Assembly: GCF_000801105.2 (NCBI RefSeq)
Contig: NC_079517.1
Coordinates: 8,060,001-8,124,000, forward strand
From: Raphanus sativus
Lineage: Eukaryota > Streptophyta > Magnoliopsida > Brassicales > Brassicaceae
Reading direction: 5' to 3'
DNA length: 64,000 bases
Within the stretch, counting starts at the first letter, position 1, and each line of letters starts with the position of its first letter. Shown in pieces: positions 21,756-33,790 of this stretch. Under the pieces are notes generated by a model. The model worked only from the letters and a program-made list of their open reading frames with translations, was not told the origin of the DNA and searched no databases. The translations under genes were made by a program, and so were the position numbers.

Positions 21756-23111
21756 TTAGTCCCTCGGAGGTGTGAAGAATGGCGTACCGGCGATGAAGGA
21801 GTTGAGTTGAGCCGGATAGAGCGACGAAGGATCTAGAATTAATCCATTGTTATTGTTTCCGGCAATAGTAACCGCCGTTTTCGCAGCAGTCTCTTCGGCA
21901 TTAGTGGTAGTGGCAGTAGAGGCAAGGAGGTTAAGTTGGTGGTGGTGATCTTCATCTAGTCCTTGATCATAAAGAATGCCTTTGAAGATATGTCCTCCAA
22001 TGTTAACAGCCGTTTGATAAGCATATTCTTGATCATCTTCATCCTCTTCTATCGAGCTCACTCGAACGCATCGGAAAACCGCCGGTGAGCTAACTTCCGG
22101 TGGTAAGTTTTGAATCGCCTCCAACCCTAAATTTCATTCACAATTATAAGAATAATAAAAAATAAACCTAAGCTTTTTAAGCCTCTTTTTGTAACGTGTT
22201 CTTGATTTTATACCCAAATCTTTAAATATTTATTGAATAACGGATCTTGGTTAGACCCTTTTATATCGTCAGGTTTACTAAGAAACAGTAACTTAGACAA
22301 AATAAAGCAGCAGTATCCGGCGGACATCCTCATTCACACGCAAATGATGTTGTACTTCTCCACAAACATTCATAATTAAAATTTTGACACTTTTCCTAAA
22401 GATTCAACCAATCTTGTAAGCTAAATTCACTATCATCAATTGGAAAAACACACACCATGATCAAATTTTACCTGAATTAGAATTAGTATTCACCACACGG
22501 GTAGCAAGAGCCGATCCACCACCACCACTATGGTCTTTGTCATCATCATTATCATTACCATCTACTTCGCGTAAGCGTTTAGCGTTTGAGTTTTGCGTTT
22601 CACGGCTGGGGGATGAATGGTGCTGCAAGGAAGCGAGTTGAGCTAAACGCTCACGGCGTTTAGCAGCAGGAACCCAAGTGCTCTTAACGTGAGTCTGACA
22701 GTGAAACCCTCGGCTTTTACAACAAGTTCTACATCTCATATGAGGACAATCTTTCTTAGCTTGATTCCCACAATCTTGACAATTCATACCTCCTTGTCTC
22801 GTTACGGTGAACCCTCCCGGCTCATGATCGGAGACTACGTTGAAATATAAACCCCGGCTCCGGTTATTGTTGTTGTTGCTGCTGCTGCTTCCACTTGGGA
22901 TCATTCCAAAGGAGTAAAAGTTTGTAGGAGTTGTGACATGTTGTTGTTGTTGTTGTTGTTGTTGTTGGAAGTATTGAGGAGGCCAAATCTCGAAACCCTT
23001 GTTGGTGTTACAAATCTCGTCTTTGTAAAGATAAAGATAGTTGCTCTTGTCTTGATGATGATCTTGTTTATTGTTGTTGTCTCTCCCTCCTAGATAGAAA
23101 AATCCTGCCAT
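21756..23111 (-). CDS. SRS5: SHI-RELATED SEQUENCE (SRS/STY family) transcription factor, SRS5-like
   Basis: Two coding exons on the minus strand: 23111-22472 and 22126-21756, joined across a 345-bp intron with GT/AG borders (CAG|GTAAAA, TTAG|GG), giving 1,011 nt and 336 aa. The start MAGFFYLGG is typical of the family. A glutamine run (about residues 50-58) precedes the RING-like zinc finger, [13 protein letters not shown]2-MRCRTCC-x4-FHC-x2-H (about residues 110-140), followed by [14 protein letters not shown]. Exon 2 carries the IGGH domain (VFRCVRVSS ... [17 protein letters not shown]). SHI/STY proteins are nuclear activators that switch on auxin-biosynthesis (YUCCA) genes in gynoecium, stamen and leaf development. 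The N-terminus and finger fit SRS5 (At1g75520 as I recall) better than SHI or STY1. Reading frame and splice sites are intact. Confidence 0.9.
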
Positions 23112-23294
23112 TTCTTTTCCAAGTGATAATCAACATCACACACACAACACACCTCAAAGAGAGTAGATGATGAGGAAGATTGAATCAACTAAGAGATTGC
23201 AAAGGCCGCCATGGAATTAGTCTCTCTTCAACATTTTTGTTAGACAAAAAAAATTTGATCTCTGAAAGTGGAAGGTGCTGGGTTTTCTGTGGAT

Positions 23295-23315
23295 AGAGAG
23301 AGAGAGAGAGAGAGA
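23295..23315. repeat. (GA)n tract upstream of the SRS gene
   Basis: About ten GA repeats ~185 bp upstream of the SRS start codon, read as (CT)n on the gene strand. Such tracts in plant 5' regions can be bound by GAGA-binding BPC proteins; that role is inference. Confidence 0.6.
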
Positions 23316-24023
23316 AAAGTTTTTAAGACATAGAGAGTCCTATGAAGATCTTTTGCTTTGGGCACTTCACTACAGTTATCTTTGAGTTTGAGTGAATCCC
23401 CATCACATAAATGTCACTCGTTATATATGTTTAAAAGAAAAGAAAAAGAACTTTTTTGACCAAAATATAAGCTGTCATTATTTTAAGTAATTTTCTTAGA
23501 GTAATCATGCCCTTATGTAAGTTTATTTTTTTGGTCTCAATGGATTTCAGAAAATATTCACAACTAATTCGAGGTACTCATATTGACTGTACATTTTTTA
23601 AAAAATTACATCATTCATCATTATTTTCATATTTTTATAAACGACTAAAATTAAATAATAACTATAGTTATCGGTATTTCAAGATGTAAAATAATATGCA
23701 TGAAATGTATTAGTAAAATTTAAAATAATTATATGTCTTTTGTATTATTAGATTTATAAAATTTATGATGTTGTAGTTCACAAATTATATATTTTAAAAT
23801 AAAATTAAACTAGTAGAAATAATTCAAATCTCATAATGTTAGTTTGTACCAAGTGACTAAAATGCCACGTGTTAAAACAGGGAGTTTATCTCCACTTGTC
23901 CCTCCCCCGCAAAACCCTCCCCACCGTTTATTTATCTTTTTCTTTCCCATTTCAATCTGAATTATAATTATATGAAACTATATAAAAATAGTATTCTATA
24001 CATTAAAGAGGATTGGCATCAAA
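23316..24023. other. Promoter-side intergenic DNA of the SRS gene
   Basis: AT-rich upstream region. No TATA box position could be fixed with confidence. Confidence 0.35.
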
Positions 24024-24073
24024 AACATTAAAGATAATTCAAAAAAGAGTAAAAAAACATTAAAGAGAATTCA
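24024..24073. mobile_element. Possible micro-insertion with 18-bp direct repeats (one mismatch)
   Basis: AACATTAAAGATAATTCA (24024-24041) and AACATTAAAGAGAATTCA (24056-24073) flank aaaaagagtaaaaa. A further CATTAAAGAG copy at 24001 suggests that local slippage could also explain it. Confidence 0.35.
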
Positions 24074-24329
24074 TATTTTTTTTACTGGAAATCTTTTCCA
24101 AAAGAATTTGGTAAGTCTAACGTCACATTGCTTTGACCTTTTATCGTCACGGACGGTCTTATCGTGAGGTTTACAGCTTAATCACGGCGATTAGACCTTC
24201 ATTGACAGAGTCGAAATTTTAACTTTTTCAGTGAAGCCTACGTGCGCTAATTTATCGGTAATTTAAAGTTTTGTTCGTCTAACCTAGGTTACGTGGCACT
24301 AATAAAGTATGTATATATATGTGGGATAT

Positions 24330-24965
24330 TTTAACCGTTAATTTTGATTTTATTCATTATTCGCGTTCGATTCGATCCGAAAATTTTGAATATCCATAAG
24401 TTTTTGAAATAAAACAAATATTAAAATATCCGTTTTAAATGAAGCAAATCACAAATATAATAATTTTAGATGCAGATATCTGCTTCGCTCCGATATTTAT
24501 ACAAATAGATATCTATCTATAACTAAATATATAGTTTTATATTTAAATTTTTATGTAATTATTATTTTAAGATATAATTTTATTAATTTTATTTATAAAT
24601 TAATAATGAAAGTATTTAAGAAATAAATATAAAATATTTATAAAATTAGAATTTTTCTTAAAATTTTTTTGTAGAAAAAGTAAATAATTCTAAAAATTTA
24701 TGAAACATAAGTTTGACTAATATTTTCTTTTTATTTTATATTATATAAAATATATTTTTTAAATAATCTCATATAGATTTTCTAGATTTTGCTTATATTA
24801 AATAAAGTAAATAAAATACTCGTAAATATTTACAAATATCTGTAAATTTTGTTTATTCAGATATCTGTATTTTTCTGAAACAAAACGAATCAGAAATTAA
24901 AAATCTTTTAAGTACAAATCAAATCATAAAAATTATGTTAGTATTTGATTTGTGTCCACCCCTTA
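24330..24965. repeat. AT-rich dispersed repeat related to 34470-34845
   Basis: Shares phrases such as ATATCTGTAAATTTT and AAATCAAATCATAAA with the region flanking the hAT-like element at 34.5-34.8 kb, and ends in a TTTGTGTCCACCCCTTAT-type edge. No ORF. The class and the left boundary are not established. Confidence 0.35.
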
Positions 24966-26161
24966 TACATTTAACATGATTACCAAAAAGAGGTGTGTAT
25001 ACATATTTGTGTTTTCGGCCATGATATTATACTGTTTATGTGAGCTATGTGATTCATTAAATCACGTAGGAAACCTTGTTACTTTTTAAAACATTTATAA
25101 ATAATAATAATACCAAACCATGTGACAGAAAAATATACCAAACAACATTTCAATATACCGTTTAAAGTGTTATTTTCAGTTATATGTGATCGAATACGGA
25201 ATACCTGATAAATTTTAGAACAAACAAAGGCCTGAAATTCATGTTTTATATATTGTTTCTAAAAATGAGGGGTTTTGATTAGCAAAATTGAATACAATAA
25301 TCAAATTGATCGTAGACTCAGACTGCATAATGCAATCATATTTATTCTTTGTAGAAAACCAGCGAGATGTGTTTCCATAATTAAACCTCTATGGAATTGA
25401 ACGAAAAAAAAGTAGATTTAAACGAATGGATGCATTTTTTTTGTAAATAACACATTTTCTCCACTACGCCTTTGTGACCATATCATTTTTTTGTTTAAAG
25501 CCAAGTTATAATTATGCTCTTTCCGCTAAAAACGGGTTTTGTCTTGTTGGAAACAAAGGAATGAAGTGACGCAAAGCGTCTTCCTAAAGCTAAGATATTC
25601 GATTTACTGCGTTAAGACTTAAGAACAACTTTATTCCAATACATAACGCGAACAATGCTTTGAAAACAAAACGAGGGAGAGAAAAAAACCTATCGTCTTT
25701 TTGGGTTTTGAAGATGTCCCTACTGTTACTAACATATTGAAACTCTTGTGCATTCACCTACTTTATACGAATTTCACATCGTACGTATATTTATATGTAT
25801 ATAAAACAATGAAAAAAACGAAAGCGATATACAAGGTGATGTGATTGTAACTGTGGTTCATGAAAACATGGCAAGTTAAGCATAATGAGGAAGTCTAATT
25901 CTGTAACCCTAGGCGACGAACACTGCATGCCAATAGTAGAAACAGTACGTACGATCACGAGATCAAACTTCTACGTACTTTACTTTCGTAGGATCTCTCC
26001 ACTTGTAGGCACTAGCCCCATGCCACGTGGTCCCCCTCCATTAGCTTTATGGGCCTCATAAAAGCCCGTGGGACCATCTTCCCATCCATGCACATGCTTC
26101 ACATTAAGCACTAGATATGTTAGTGTGTGTATATAAAAAGACTAGTCTTAATACGCATAGT
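24966..26161. other. Intergenic DNA, nothing identified
   Basis: No gene or flanked element is supported. A G-box core (CACGTG) occurs near 26020 without an adjacent gene. Confidence 0.4.
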
Positions 26162-29100
26162 TAAGTACATATAAGCGATGTACCAAGCGAAGAGAGGATT
26201 CAAGAAGTTAACAAAGGCCTCTTAGAAGCATACCAGGCGGAAGAAGCCTACAGGAAACAAAGGAGCCGTTAACTATGGCTGACTCTAGGTGACTCAAACT
26301 TAGGGTACTTTCACGCAGCTACTAAGGCTAGGAAAGCAAGGAACATGCTAACAGTCCTGGAAAAAGAGGATGGCTTACCCCTCTTTGAAGAAGAACAGAT
26401 CTCAAACCTTGTTTACAACTACTACGCCAAGCTGTTCACTGCAAATCCAATAGAAGAAACTGGTGATACGATCTCACGAGCACTAAAACCTTGTATAACA
26501 CCAGAATGAAATGCAAACCTCATCAGAGATCCATCCCCAGCTGAGATAAAGGAGGCTTTGTTCGCCATCCACGCAGACAAGGCACCTGGGCCAGATGGCT
26601 TCTCAGCCTCTTTCTTCCACTCCAACTGGGAGACCATCGGACCCTCCATCATAGAGGAGATCCAACGCTTCTTCTCGACAGGAATAATGCCTACAAGTCT
26701 AAATGAAACTCATGTTAGATTAATTCCTAAGATTCAGAGCGCAAAGAAAGTGGAAGAGTACAGACCTATCGCTCTGTGCAACGTTTACTACAAGGTGATT
26801 TCGAAGCTCCTCTCCCTCCGCCTGAAACCGGTCCTCAAAGAGATAATATCGGAGAATCAGTCCGCTTTTATTCCTGGAAGGGCAATCACTGATAACGTGT
26901 TAATCACACACGAAGTTCTCCATTATCTAAAAACGTCACAAGCTCAGAAACAGTGCTCGATGGCAGTAAAAATGGACATGTCCAAAGCTTATGATCGCGT
27001 CGAATGGACCTTCGTGGAACAAGTAATGATAAGACTTGGGTTTGACGAGAAATGGATTAATTTGATAATGCAGTGTATCACTACAGTCTCCTACTCATTC
27101 CTCATAAATGATGCAGTCTACGGGAAAGTCTTACCTCATCGTGGCATCAGGCAAGGAGACCCGATCTCGCCCTATCTGTTTATCTTCTGCGGAGAGGTCC
27201 TCTCTGGCTTATGCAGAAACGCAGAACTTGATGGCACCATGAGAGGGACCCGGGTTGCTAGAGGCAGTCCCCGTGTGAACCATCTGCTCTTTGCAGATGA
27301 CACCATGATGTTCTGTAGCTCCTCACCGCAAAGCTGCCTCTCCCTGCTTCATATCCTTCAAGACTATGAGAAGGCTTCAGGGCAACAAGTAAACATCTCC
27401 AAGTCATCCATCACCTTCTCTGTCAAAACACCACAAGAAGTAAAAGTTTCTGCAAAAGCCATTCTTGGTATTGATAAAGAAGGCGGGGTGGGAAAATATT
27501 TGGGACTTCCCGAACATTTTGGAAGAAGAAAACGAGATTTGTTTACCTCAATAGTCGATAGAATCAGGCAGAGAGCATCTAACTGGTCCACTCGGTTCCT
27601 CTCCCGAGCAGGAAAGCTCACGATGCTCAAAGCAGTGCTCTCAGCCATTCCCACATACGCTATGTCTTGCTTCCAGCTTCCAGGGAATCTCTGCAACAGA
27701 ATCAAATCAGCTCTTACTCGTTTTTGGTGGGATAACTCATCAGATAAGAAAAAAATGTGCTGGGTTGCATGGGACAAGCTAACAAAGCCAAAAACTGCAG
27801 GAGGATTAGGCCTAAGAGATATTCAGCTGTTCAACCAAGCACTTCTGGCTAAAGTTGCTTGGAGAATCCTAATATCACCTAGCTGTCTACTAGCTCGAGT
27901 GCTTACCGGGAAGTATTGCCACAAGAAGAGTTTCCTAGAAGCCCAACCCCCAACTGCTTGCTCACATGGCTGGAGAAGCATCATCCATGGTCGGGAGCTA
28001 CTAAAAGAAAACCTGGGGAAAGCCATAGGAAATGGTCAGACTACCAAAGTCTGGAAGGAGTCATGGATCTCAAATGAAAACCGCTTCATGCCTATGGGTT
28101 CTATTCATGAAGCTGCCCTCGATTTAAGAGTCTCAGACCTCCTTACGGACGATTTACAATGGAATAAGGCGAGAATATATCTATTCTTACCAGACTTTAG
28201 CTCTCAAATCCAGTGCCTCAAACCAAGCAAGCTAGGAGCAGAAGACACCTATGTGTGGCTACCTCTCCAATCAGGAGTCTACTCCACCAAATCAGGCTAC
28301 AACTCGCAAGCTCTGTCATTACCACCACGACATCCAGCTCCAAATGCTGGTATCTCCCAGCCTGAATTAGAGTTTGACTGGTTAAAAGATGTTTGGTCAT
28401 CAAAACAAGTCCCAAATTAAAACTCTTCCTCTGGTCAACTATCTAAGGAGCCTTACCATTAGGAGCAGAACTACAAAGAAGAGGCATGATCTCAGCAGCT
28501 CTTTATCCTCGCTGTAAGGAGGTAGAAACAGCAATGCACACGTTCTTCCTCTGCCCCTTTGCGAAAGAAGTCTGGAATCATATCCCTCTCAAGTCACCAG
28601 TTCACATAGCTGAGGACTCTGACTTCAAAACGACCCTGGTGTGCTTCCGACAAGCGATCTGTCTCCCCCCGAGTGGAATTCGCTTCCCTATCCTCCCGTG
28701 GATAGTTTGGACGCTCTGGCTAGCAAGAAACAAACTCATCTTTGAAGACAAGACCAGTCGACCGATTGAAATTGCAACCAAAGGTTTGTCAGCAGCTCTT
28801 GAATGGAACCAAGACAGAGGCAAAACGGAAATCAGCATCCAACCTCTTCCTCGCGTGAGACCCCCACCTAGACGCCCGATCATCGGCTGTGAGAACCCGT
28901 GCTTCGTCGACGCCGCTTGGGATGCTTCATCGCAACGCGCAGGAGTTGCATGGATTCTCAACAAGGATCTTCCCACGCTAGCACAATCAGGCTACCGAAC
29001 CTTCGAATTCGTCTCCTCCCCTCTCATGGCCGAATCGCTTGCTCTCCGTCATGGAATCGAGATGCTGCTGCTTAGAGGAATCAGCACAGCAACAATCTTC

Positions 29101-29383
29101 TCAGATTGCTTAACGCTCATCAGAGCAATTAACACAAAAAGTCAGATAAAGGAAATCTATGGTGTTCTACAGGACATCTATGGTCTCTCCTCTCAATTTG
29201 GCTCTATCGTCTTCCAGTTCATCTCCCGTTCCCAGAACGATGAAACTGATGTATTAGCTAAGCAGGCCCTTCAGGCCCAGCATCTTTCCTTTGTTGTTGT
29301 TTAATTTGGCCCATGGGCCCAAACTACCTTTTCTTTTCTCTATAAAAATTATCAGTTGCTCAAAAAATAAGTACATATAAGCG
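26162..29383 (+). mobile_element. LINE, 5'-truncated, 3,190 bp, with perfect 16-bp target duplication
   Basis: TAAGTACATATAAGCG at 26162-26177 and 29368-29383 flank the insertion. The body begins just before an RQLWLTLGD-like motif and contains DKAPGPDGF (26578), LIPK, YRPIALCN, SAFIPGRAITDN, KMDMSKAYDRVEW (about 26970-27005), GIRQGDPISPYLF (27148-27185), LLFADDTMMF (27287-27315), WRILISPSCL, a zinc-binding segment (CPFAKEVW near 28555) and RNase H (FVDAAWD, SPLMAESLAL, SDCLTLIRAI, RSQNDETDVLAKQAL to 29270). It ends GTTGCTC plus A6. RT catalytic motifs are intact, but stops near 26267, 26507 and 28443 and a frameshift near 28415 (between the two long open frames 26558-28420 and 28486-29304) inactivate it. 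The endonuclease and ORF1 are absent, lost by 5' truncation. Confidence 0.95.
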
Positions 29384-29445
29384 TATAATATAATAGGCCT
29401 ATATATGCCTTTCAAGGAGAAGAAACAGGCCGAAGAAAAGACAGC

Positions 29446-29514
29446 GTTGTCGTGGATCTTTTCCTGTTTCTTTTAAAGAGAAGAAACATGAGAAGATCCA
29501 CGAAGGTTACAACG
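29446..29514. repeat. Short near-perfect hairpin of unknown origin
   Basis: CGTGGATCTTTTCCTGTTTC (arm 29451-29474) pairs with the inverse of 29479-29502 at 21 of 24 positions around a 4-base loop, and GTTGT/ACAAC extends the stem beyond an asymmetric bulge. It is ~1 kb upstream of the FHA gene. A pre-miRNA usually has a larger loop, so a miRNA is only a possibility; a MITE relic or a regulatory hairpin are others. Confidence 0.5.
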
Positions 29515-29921
29515 ACTCATTGTCATTTACCACGTGACCACCACTATTCTTCAGAGTCTAATAATATGTGTGTTATATTTTATAGCTCACAACTATAAAC
29601 CTTCGTTTAAAGAATTAGATAGTTTTGTATTTGCTTGTACCATTCAAGAATCTTTAGCATTATACTCTAGTTTTAGCTTAAATACGTGAGTTGGCCTTAA
29701 AGAAAAGTGAGTTGGCCTATAAGATCTATATAATTTAATAGTTAAGCATTCAGCATCAATATGCTTTGCCCAAGGCTGTGGACGTTAGTGGGTAATGCTT
29801 TGGGCATTACAACCGAAGTCTACTTTCGCATGACTTCCAAGCTGATGGGCTTAACTTTACAGCCCATTACACATCAGGAATTTTTGGCGTTAAGAACTTT
29901 TTTTTGTCAACTTTGCGTTAA

Positions 29922-29955
<34 letters not shown>

Positions 29956-30506
29956 TCTTTTTTGCGTTAAAGAGTAATATATTTTAGTATATGTAATCCA
30001 TTGGCGGCTTCATTGGCTTGAAACTAATGGAAGAAGTATGAGCATCAATGCTGCTTTGGACTTCCATATATAAACCGCCTAATTTAACGCATATTTCATA
30101 TTATTATTTCTTTTTAATTAATCACAAGTTAATCATCAAACCGCCAATGTCGGTTTACTTTTTTCCTTTCTACCGTTCATTAATATTTAATACTAAACGT
30201 TCTAATAATTATCATTGACATTTTATTATATATAAAAAATCAAAACTACTTATCACAAGAAATAACACAAAATCAATCAGCAAAAGGATATATATATTAA
30301 AAAAAGTTTGGGTTAATTTAAAAAAAAAAACGAGAAAGCGAAAAGACTAGAGTTATTTCTTTTTATTTGGCTAATTAAAAACGTTAATTATAGAGAATTA
30401 AGATTCGGTGGCTGATATAGAAAATATTTCCTTTCTCAATATCTCGTCGACTCGATAGAAGCTTCTATCGTTTCCCTGAAGAAAAAGCTTTATCGTTGCG
30501 TCTCCG
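29515..30506. other. Promoter and 5' UTR region of the FHA gene
   Basis: Contains a G-box-like CCACGTGACC (29530), two TGGGCTTAA/AGCCCATTA site II-like motifs near 29847-29870, a micro-insertion (29887-29924) and a (TA)n tract. The leader just upstream of the ATG is unannotated but plausible from about 30440. Confidence 0.4.
29887..29924 (-). mobile_element. Possible tail-only micro-insertion with 10-bp direct repeats, beside (TA)n
   Basis: GCGTTAAGAA at 29887-29896 and 29915-29924 flank poly(T) and GTCAACTT; on the minus strand the tail is GTTGAC plus poly(A). A third GCGTTAA copy with a T run lies at about 29961-29975 beyond a (TA)n stretch (29925-29952), so the history may involve two events. 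Confidence 0.4.
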
Positions 30507-32927
30507 ATGGCGTCTCACTGGATCCCTGAAGATGACTTTCGTCTCAGAAAATCCATCGAGGTTTTAGCTTTCACGAAACCCTAATTTCAACTATGTTTTT
30601 TTTCTTCTGTAATCTTCTAGTACATCACATGTTCTTGTCTTTTCGTATCTCGTGTTCCTGTAAAGTGATGATGTTACTGAATCATGAACTAAAACCCTAG
30701 ATCACTGCAGCGTTTAAACCCTAGAATCAACATGCTAGCTTGTGTCCCAAGTCATCCAATCAAAACTTGATTAATGATTATTAACCGATATGATATAGAT
30801 CTTGAATATTTTAAGTCCAGGATTTGCAAATTTCTAATCATTATTATTTCTTGTTATAATAGAATGGAGCTTCTCTAGAGTCTCTAGCTAAAGGAGCAGT
30901 CAAGTTCTCTAGGAGATTTACACTTTCTGAACTAAGAGATCGATGGCATTCTCTTCTATACAACACTCATGTCACATCTCTATCTTCATCAGTTGCATTC
31001 GATCACATGTACTCGGACCAGTTTCTTCCACAAACTCATCATCAAAGAACACCAGTCAGGTCTCACTATTACACAGCTTGTAAGAGGAGGCGTTTGGAGG
31101 AGCTGTATCCTCTTCCTAGTAACGATGATAACGATGTCATTAATGAAGATATTGATCATGTTGCGTTTGGAGAACACGCGTTTGAAGGCTCTGAGTATTT
31201 CGACATGGAGTTTGATGCGGTAGACTTGGCAATCATTCATAATTCTTTCCCAGGTATCGATGATGATGATGGTGGTGGTGGTGGAATGGTGAATCAGTTA
31301 TTCAACGATTGTGATGTTTCAGACACAACAGCAGCAGCGAAAGCATTAGAACAGTTTTTGCTTCAAGAAGACACTCAAGATCCTATGTTGTTTCAATCCT
31401 TAAATGAGACAACATCAGTGTCACATGATCAAGCAGAGACTTGGTTTGATCCAGAGTCTTTGCCAAGCCAACCAGAGGGATACTGTCATAATAATGCTAT
31501 GTCATTGCCTGATTGGGATCCACATCCAGAAGTCGTTAACGGTGTTATAATATGCACACTAAACGAAGAGTCCGATGAGATTCCAAATAACGATGATATT
31601 GACTTTACTCAGTACACACAGAAAGCTCGAAACCCCTCATCATCACTGAGGAAGCATATGCGGCCACCTCCTTATCCAAACAGAGGCTCATCATCACCAC
31701 AAGCCAGAGGTAGTAATGACATGTTCCAAAGTTCTGGTACTGGAGATAGTGCTGTTACAGAACAAGCAAGTTGTTCTAATGCATTCGAGGCTAGCTATTC
31801 AGAGAAAGCGACTTCTAGTTTTACTACAACAACTTCAACACCACAACAACTCTACGAACAGACTTTGAGTGCTGTGTTAAGTGATCCAATGTTACAAGAA
31901 GAGGAAGACAACAATGAAATTGAGAGTGATGAAGATTTGCCTTCCTATTCAGATGTTGAAGCTATGGTATATAAACTCTTACAAGCCTGTGAAATTTATT
32001 GTTTTTGTTTTGTTGTTTTAATTTACTGAAACTGTGTTTCTTTTTCTTAAACCAATCAGATTCTTAGCATGGACCTTGAACCGGTTGGTCAAGACCGGTA
32101 CGAGCTGGAAGGTAACTAAGCTGTCGCACAATCTGTAGTTTTTTTTCTTCTCTATTTCCCGGTTTTTATCTTTTGTTTAACAAATATGTGATGATGACTG
32201 TGTGTAGCGTCAAGATATCGAAACGAGGAAGTGGCGCGGATGATAATGAGATTAGAGCAGAGCTCTAAGTCTTACATGAACCGTAATATCACTTCCCATG
32301 AAGCTTTTGCTATGCTATACGGAAGTTCTAAGCATTACATTAATAAACCTGAGGTTATTGAAATATTCTTTTGAAGGGTGCTTATGTAGAGTTACTAATC
32401 GTTTTAGTTTGAGCTTAAAATATTTAACGTTTTCAATAATATTCAGGTGTTACTTGGACGAGCGACTGGAGAATATCTAGTGGATATCGACTTAGCAAAG
32501 TCAGGGTCTTGGAAAAAAGTGTCTAGACGACAGGTAATGACGCTATTTCATAATATTAACATGTATTGATTTGTTTTTATATACCTTTCTAAGTTTCTGA
32601 TAGCTGGAGAGATTCAAACTGTGAGTTTTATTTAATTTTTAGGCTCTAATCAAGTTGAAGAAAGATGGATGTTTTGTAATCAAGAATCTTGGGAAGTTTT
32701 CGATATGGATAAACGAGAAAGAAGTTCAACATGGAGAGATTGTTACTCTCAGGAACAACAGCTTAATCCAGGTGATTATTTTTTTTGTTACTTGTGTTTC
32801 AGTATTAGGTTAAAAAGAACCGAAGCTGATCAATGTCTTTATGTTTCTGCAGATACGAGAAATGTCGTTCATATTCGAGACGAACGAGAAAGCAGTCAAA
32901 AGATATCTAGATGGAGTTTTCAAATGA
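30507..32927 (+). CDS. FHA-domain protein of the MCRS1/MSP58 type
   Basis: Seven coding exons with GT/AG borders: 30507-30560, 30863-31966, 32060-32111, 32208-32353, 32447-32533, 32643-32771 and 32853-32927, totalling 1,647 nt and 548 aa. The N-terminus (MASHWIPEDDFRLRKSIENG, then SLESLAKGAVKFSRRFTLSEL and RDRWHSLLY) is the MCRS N-terminal, Myb-like domain. The large exon 2 is acidic and serine-rich with low complexity. Exons 4-7 form the C-terminal forkhead-associated domain: LLGRATGEYLVDIDL, SRRQALIKL, KNLGKFSIWINEKEV and ending YLDGVFK. FHA domains bind phosphothreonine; animal MCRS1 works in chromatin-associated NSL/INO80 complexes, and a nuclear role here is inferred. It corresponds, from memory, to At1g75530. 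The frame is intact through all junctions. Confidence 0.88.
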
Positions 32928-32976
32928 GATTATATATGTATAGCTATTACTCGTATTAGTAGACTTTTTTCTTGTT

Positions 32977-33018
32977 AAATTAGCAGAGACGTTCTTCAAA
33001 AAAAAAATTAGCAGAGAC
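32977..33018 (+). mobile_element. Tail-only micro-insertion with perfect 14-bp direct repeats
   Basis: AAATTAGCAGAGAC at 32977-32990 and 33005-33018 flank GTTCTTC plus A7, 14 bases in all. GTTCTTC-poly(A) closely resembles the GTTGTTC/GTTGCTC tails of the LINEs ending at 13838, 29367 and (minus strand) 33411, pointing to that family as the source. It sits just after the stop codon of the FHA gene and may be in its 3' UTR. Confidence 0.65.
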
Positions 33019-33410
33019 TATGTTAAAATACTTGTATGATCATCTAAACGTAACACTTGACATTTTGATCCAATCAAAAGTTGGGTGATTTAAAAACTGG
33101 TGGATTTTCGTTTGTTTTCAAATAGTCATCGTATAATAATAAAGGTGAGAAGAACAAAATTCGAATCAATTCGATGAGGATATGAGTTTATTAATGCAAA
33201 TAATGAGCAGTGTTGTATATTTGGTATATAAAATAATGTGGGGTGCATTCGTATTCTTTTTTTTTTGTATACTTTAAATTAATGAAAACTCCAAAAGTGG
33301 ACCAATAAAGTCATTAAATTTGCTTAACAAAAAATCACATTGAATCGCTGTTAAGATTCGATGGGTTTCGAGAATGGCCTCCCCACCTTCTGCCCATACA
33401 TGTCCAACTT

Positions 33411-33790
33411 TTTTTTTTTTTTTTTTTTTTTTGAACAACTATTTTCGATTGATAAAATTAAAGGAGAGTTTTAGCAGATAAAGCATAAAGGTTTAGCGGC
33501 CCAACACAGCTAGCCCAATAAAACAGAAGAGACAAATGAGGCCTTAAGGGCCTGTTTCGCTAAAAGATCCACAACGCTGTTCTGGGAACGAGGGATGTGG
33601 AGGTAACCGATCGAATCGAAGCTTGACGAGAGAAACTTGATGTCCTGAAGGACGCCATAGATTTTTTTCACTTGATTCTGGGAGGAGATTGCTCTGATGA
33701 GCGTTGCGCAGTCGGAGTAGAAAGATACCGATGAGAATCCTAGGTCACGGGCTCGTGCGATAAATGATTTTGATGACATAGTTATGAGCC
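33411..33790 (-). mobile_element. Severely 5'-truncated LINE, RNase H end only
   Basis: Minus-strand copy whose poly(A) is the T run at 33411-33432, followed by the tail GTTGTTC. It encodes only the RNase H C-terminus: SDCATLIRAISS, KKIYGVLQDI and RSQNSVVDLLAKQALK. Family as 12.6, 26.2 and 45.6 kb. The Asp of the usual (A)AD has become VVD. No flanking duplication could be matched. Confidence 0.85.

Noticed and set aside
29446..29514. Calling the hairpin a microRNA gene
   Set aside because: A 4-base loop and lack of a known mature sequence do not meet miRNA criteria; kept only as an unexplained hairpin.
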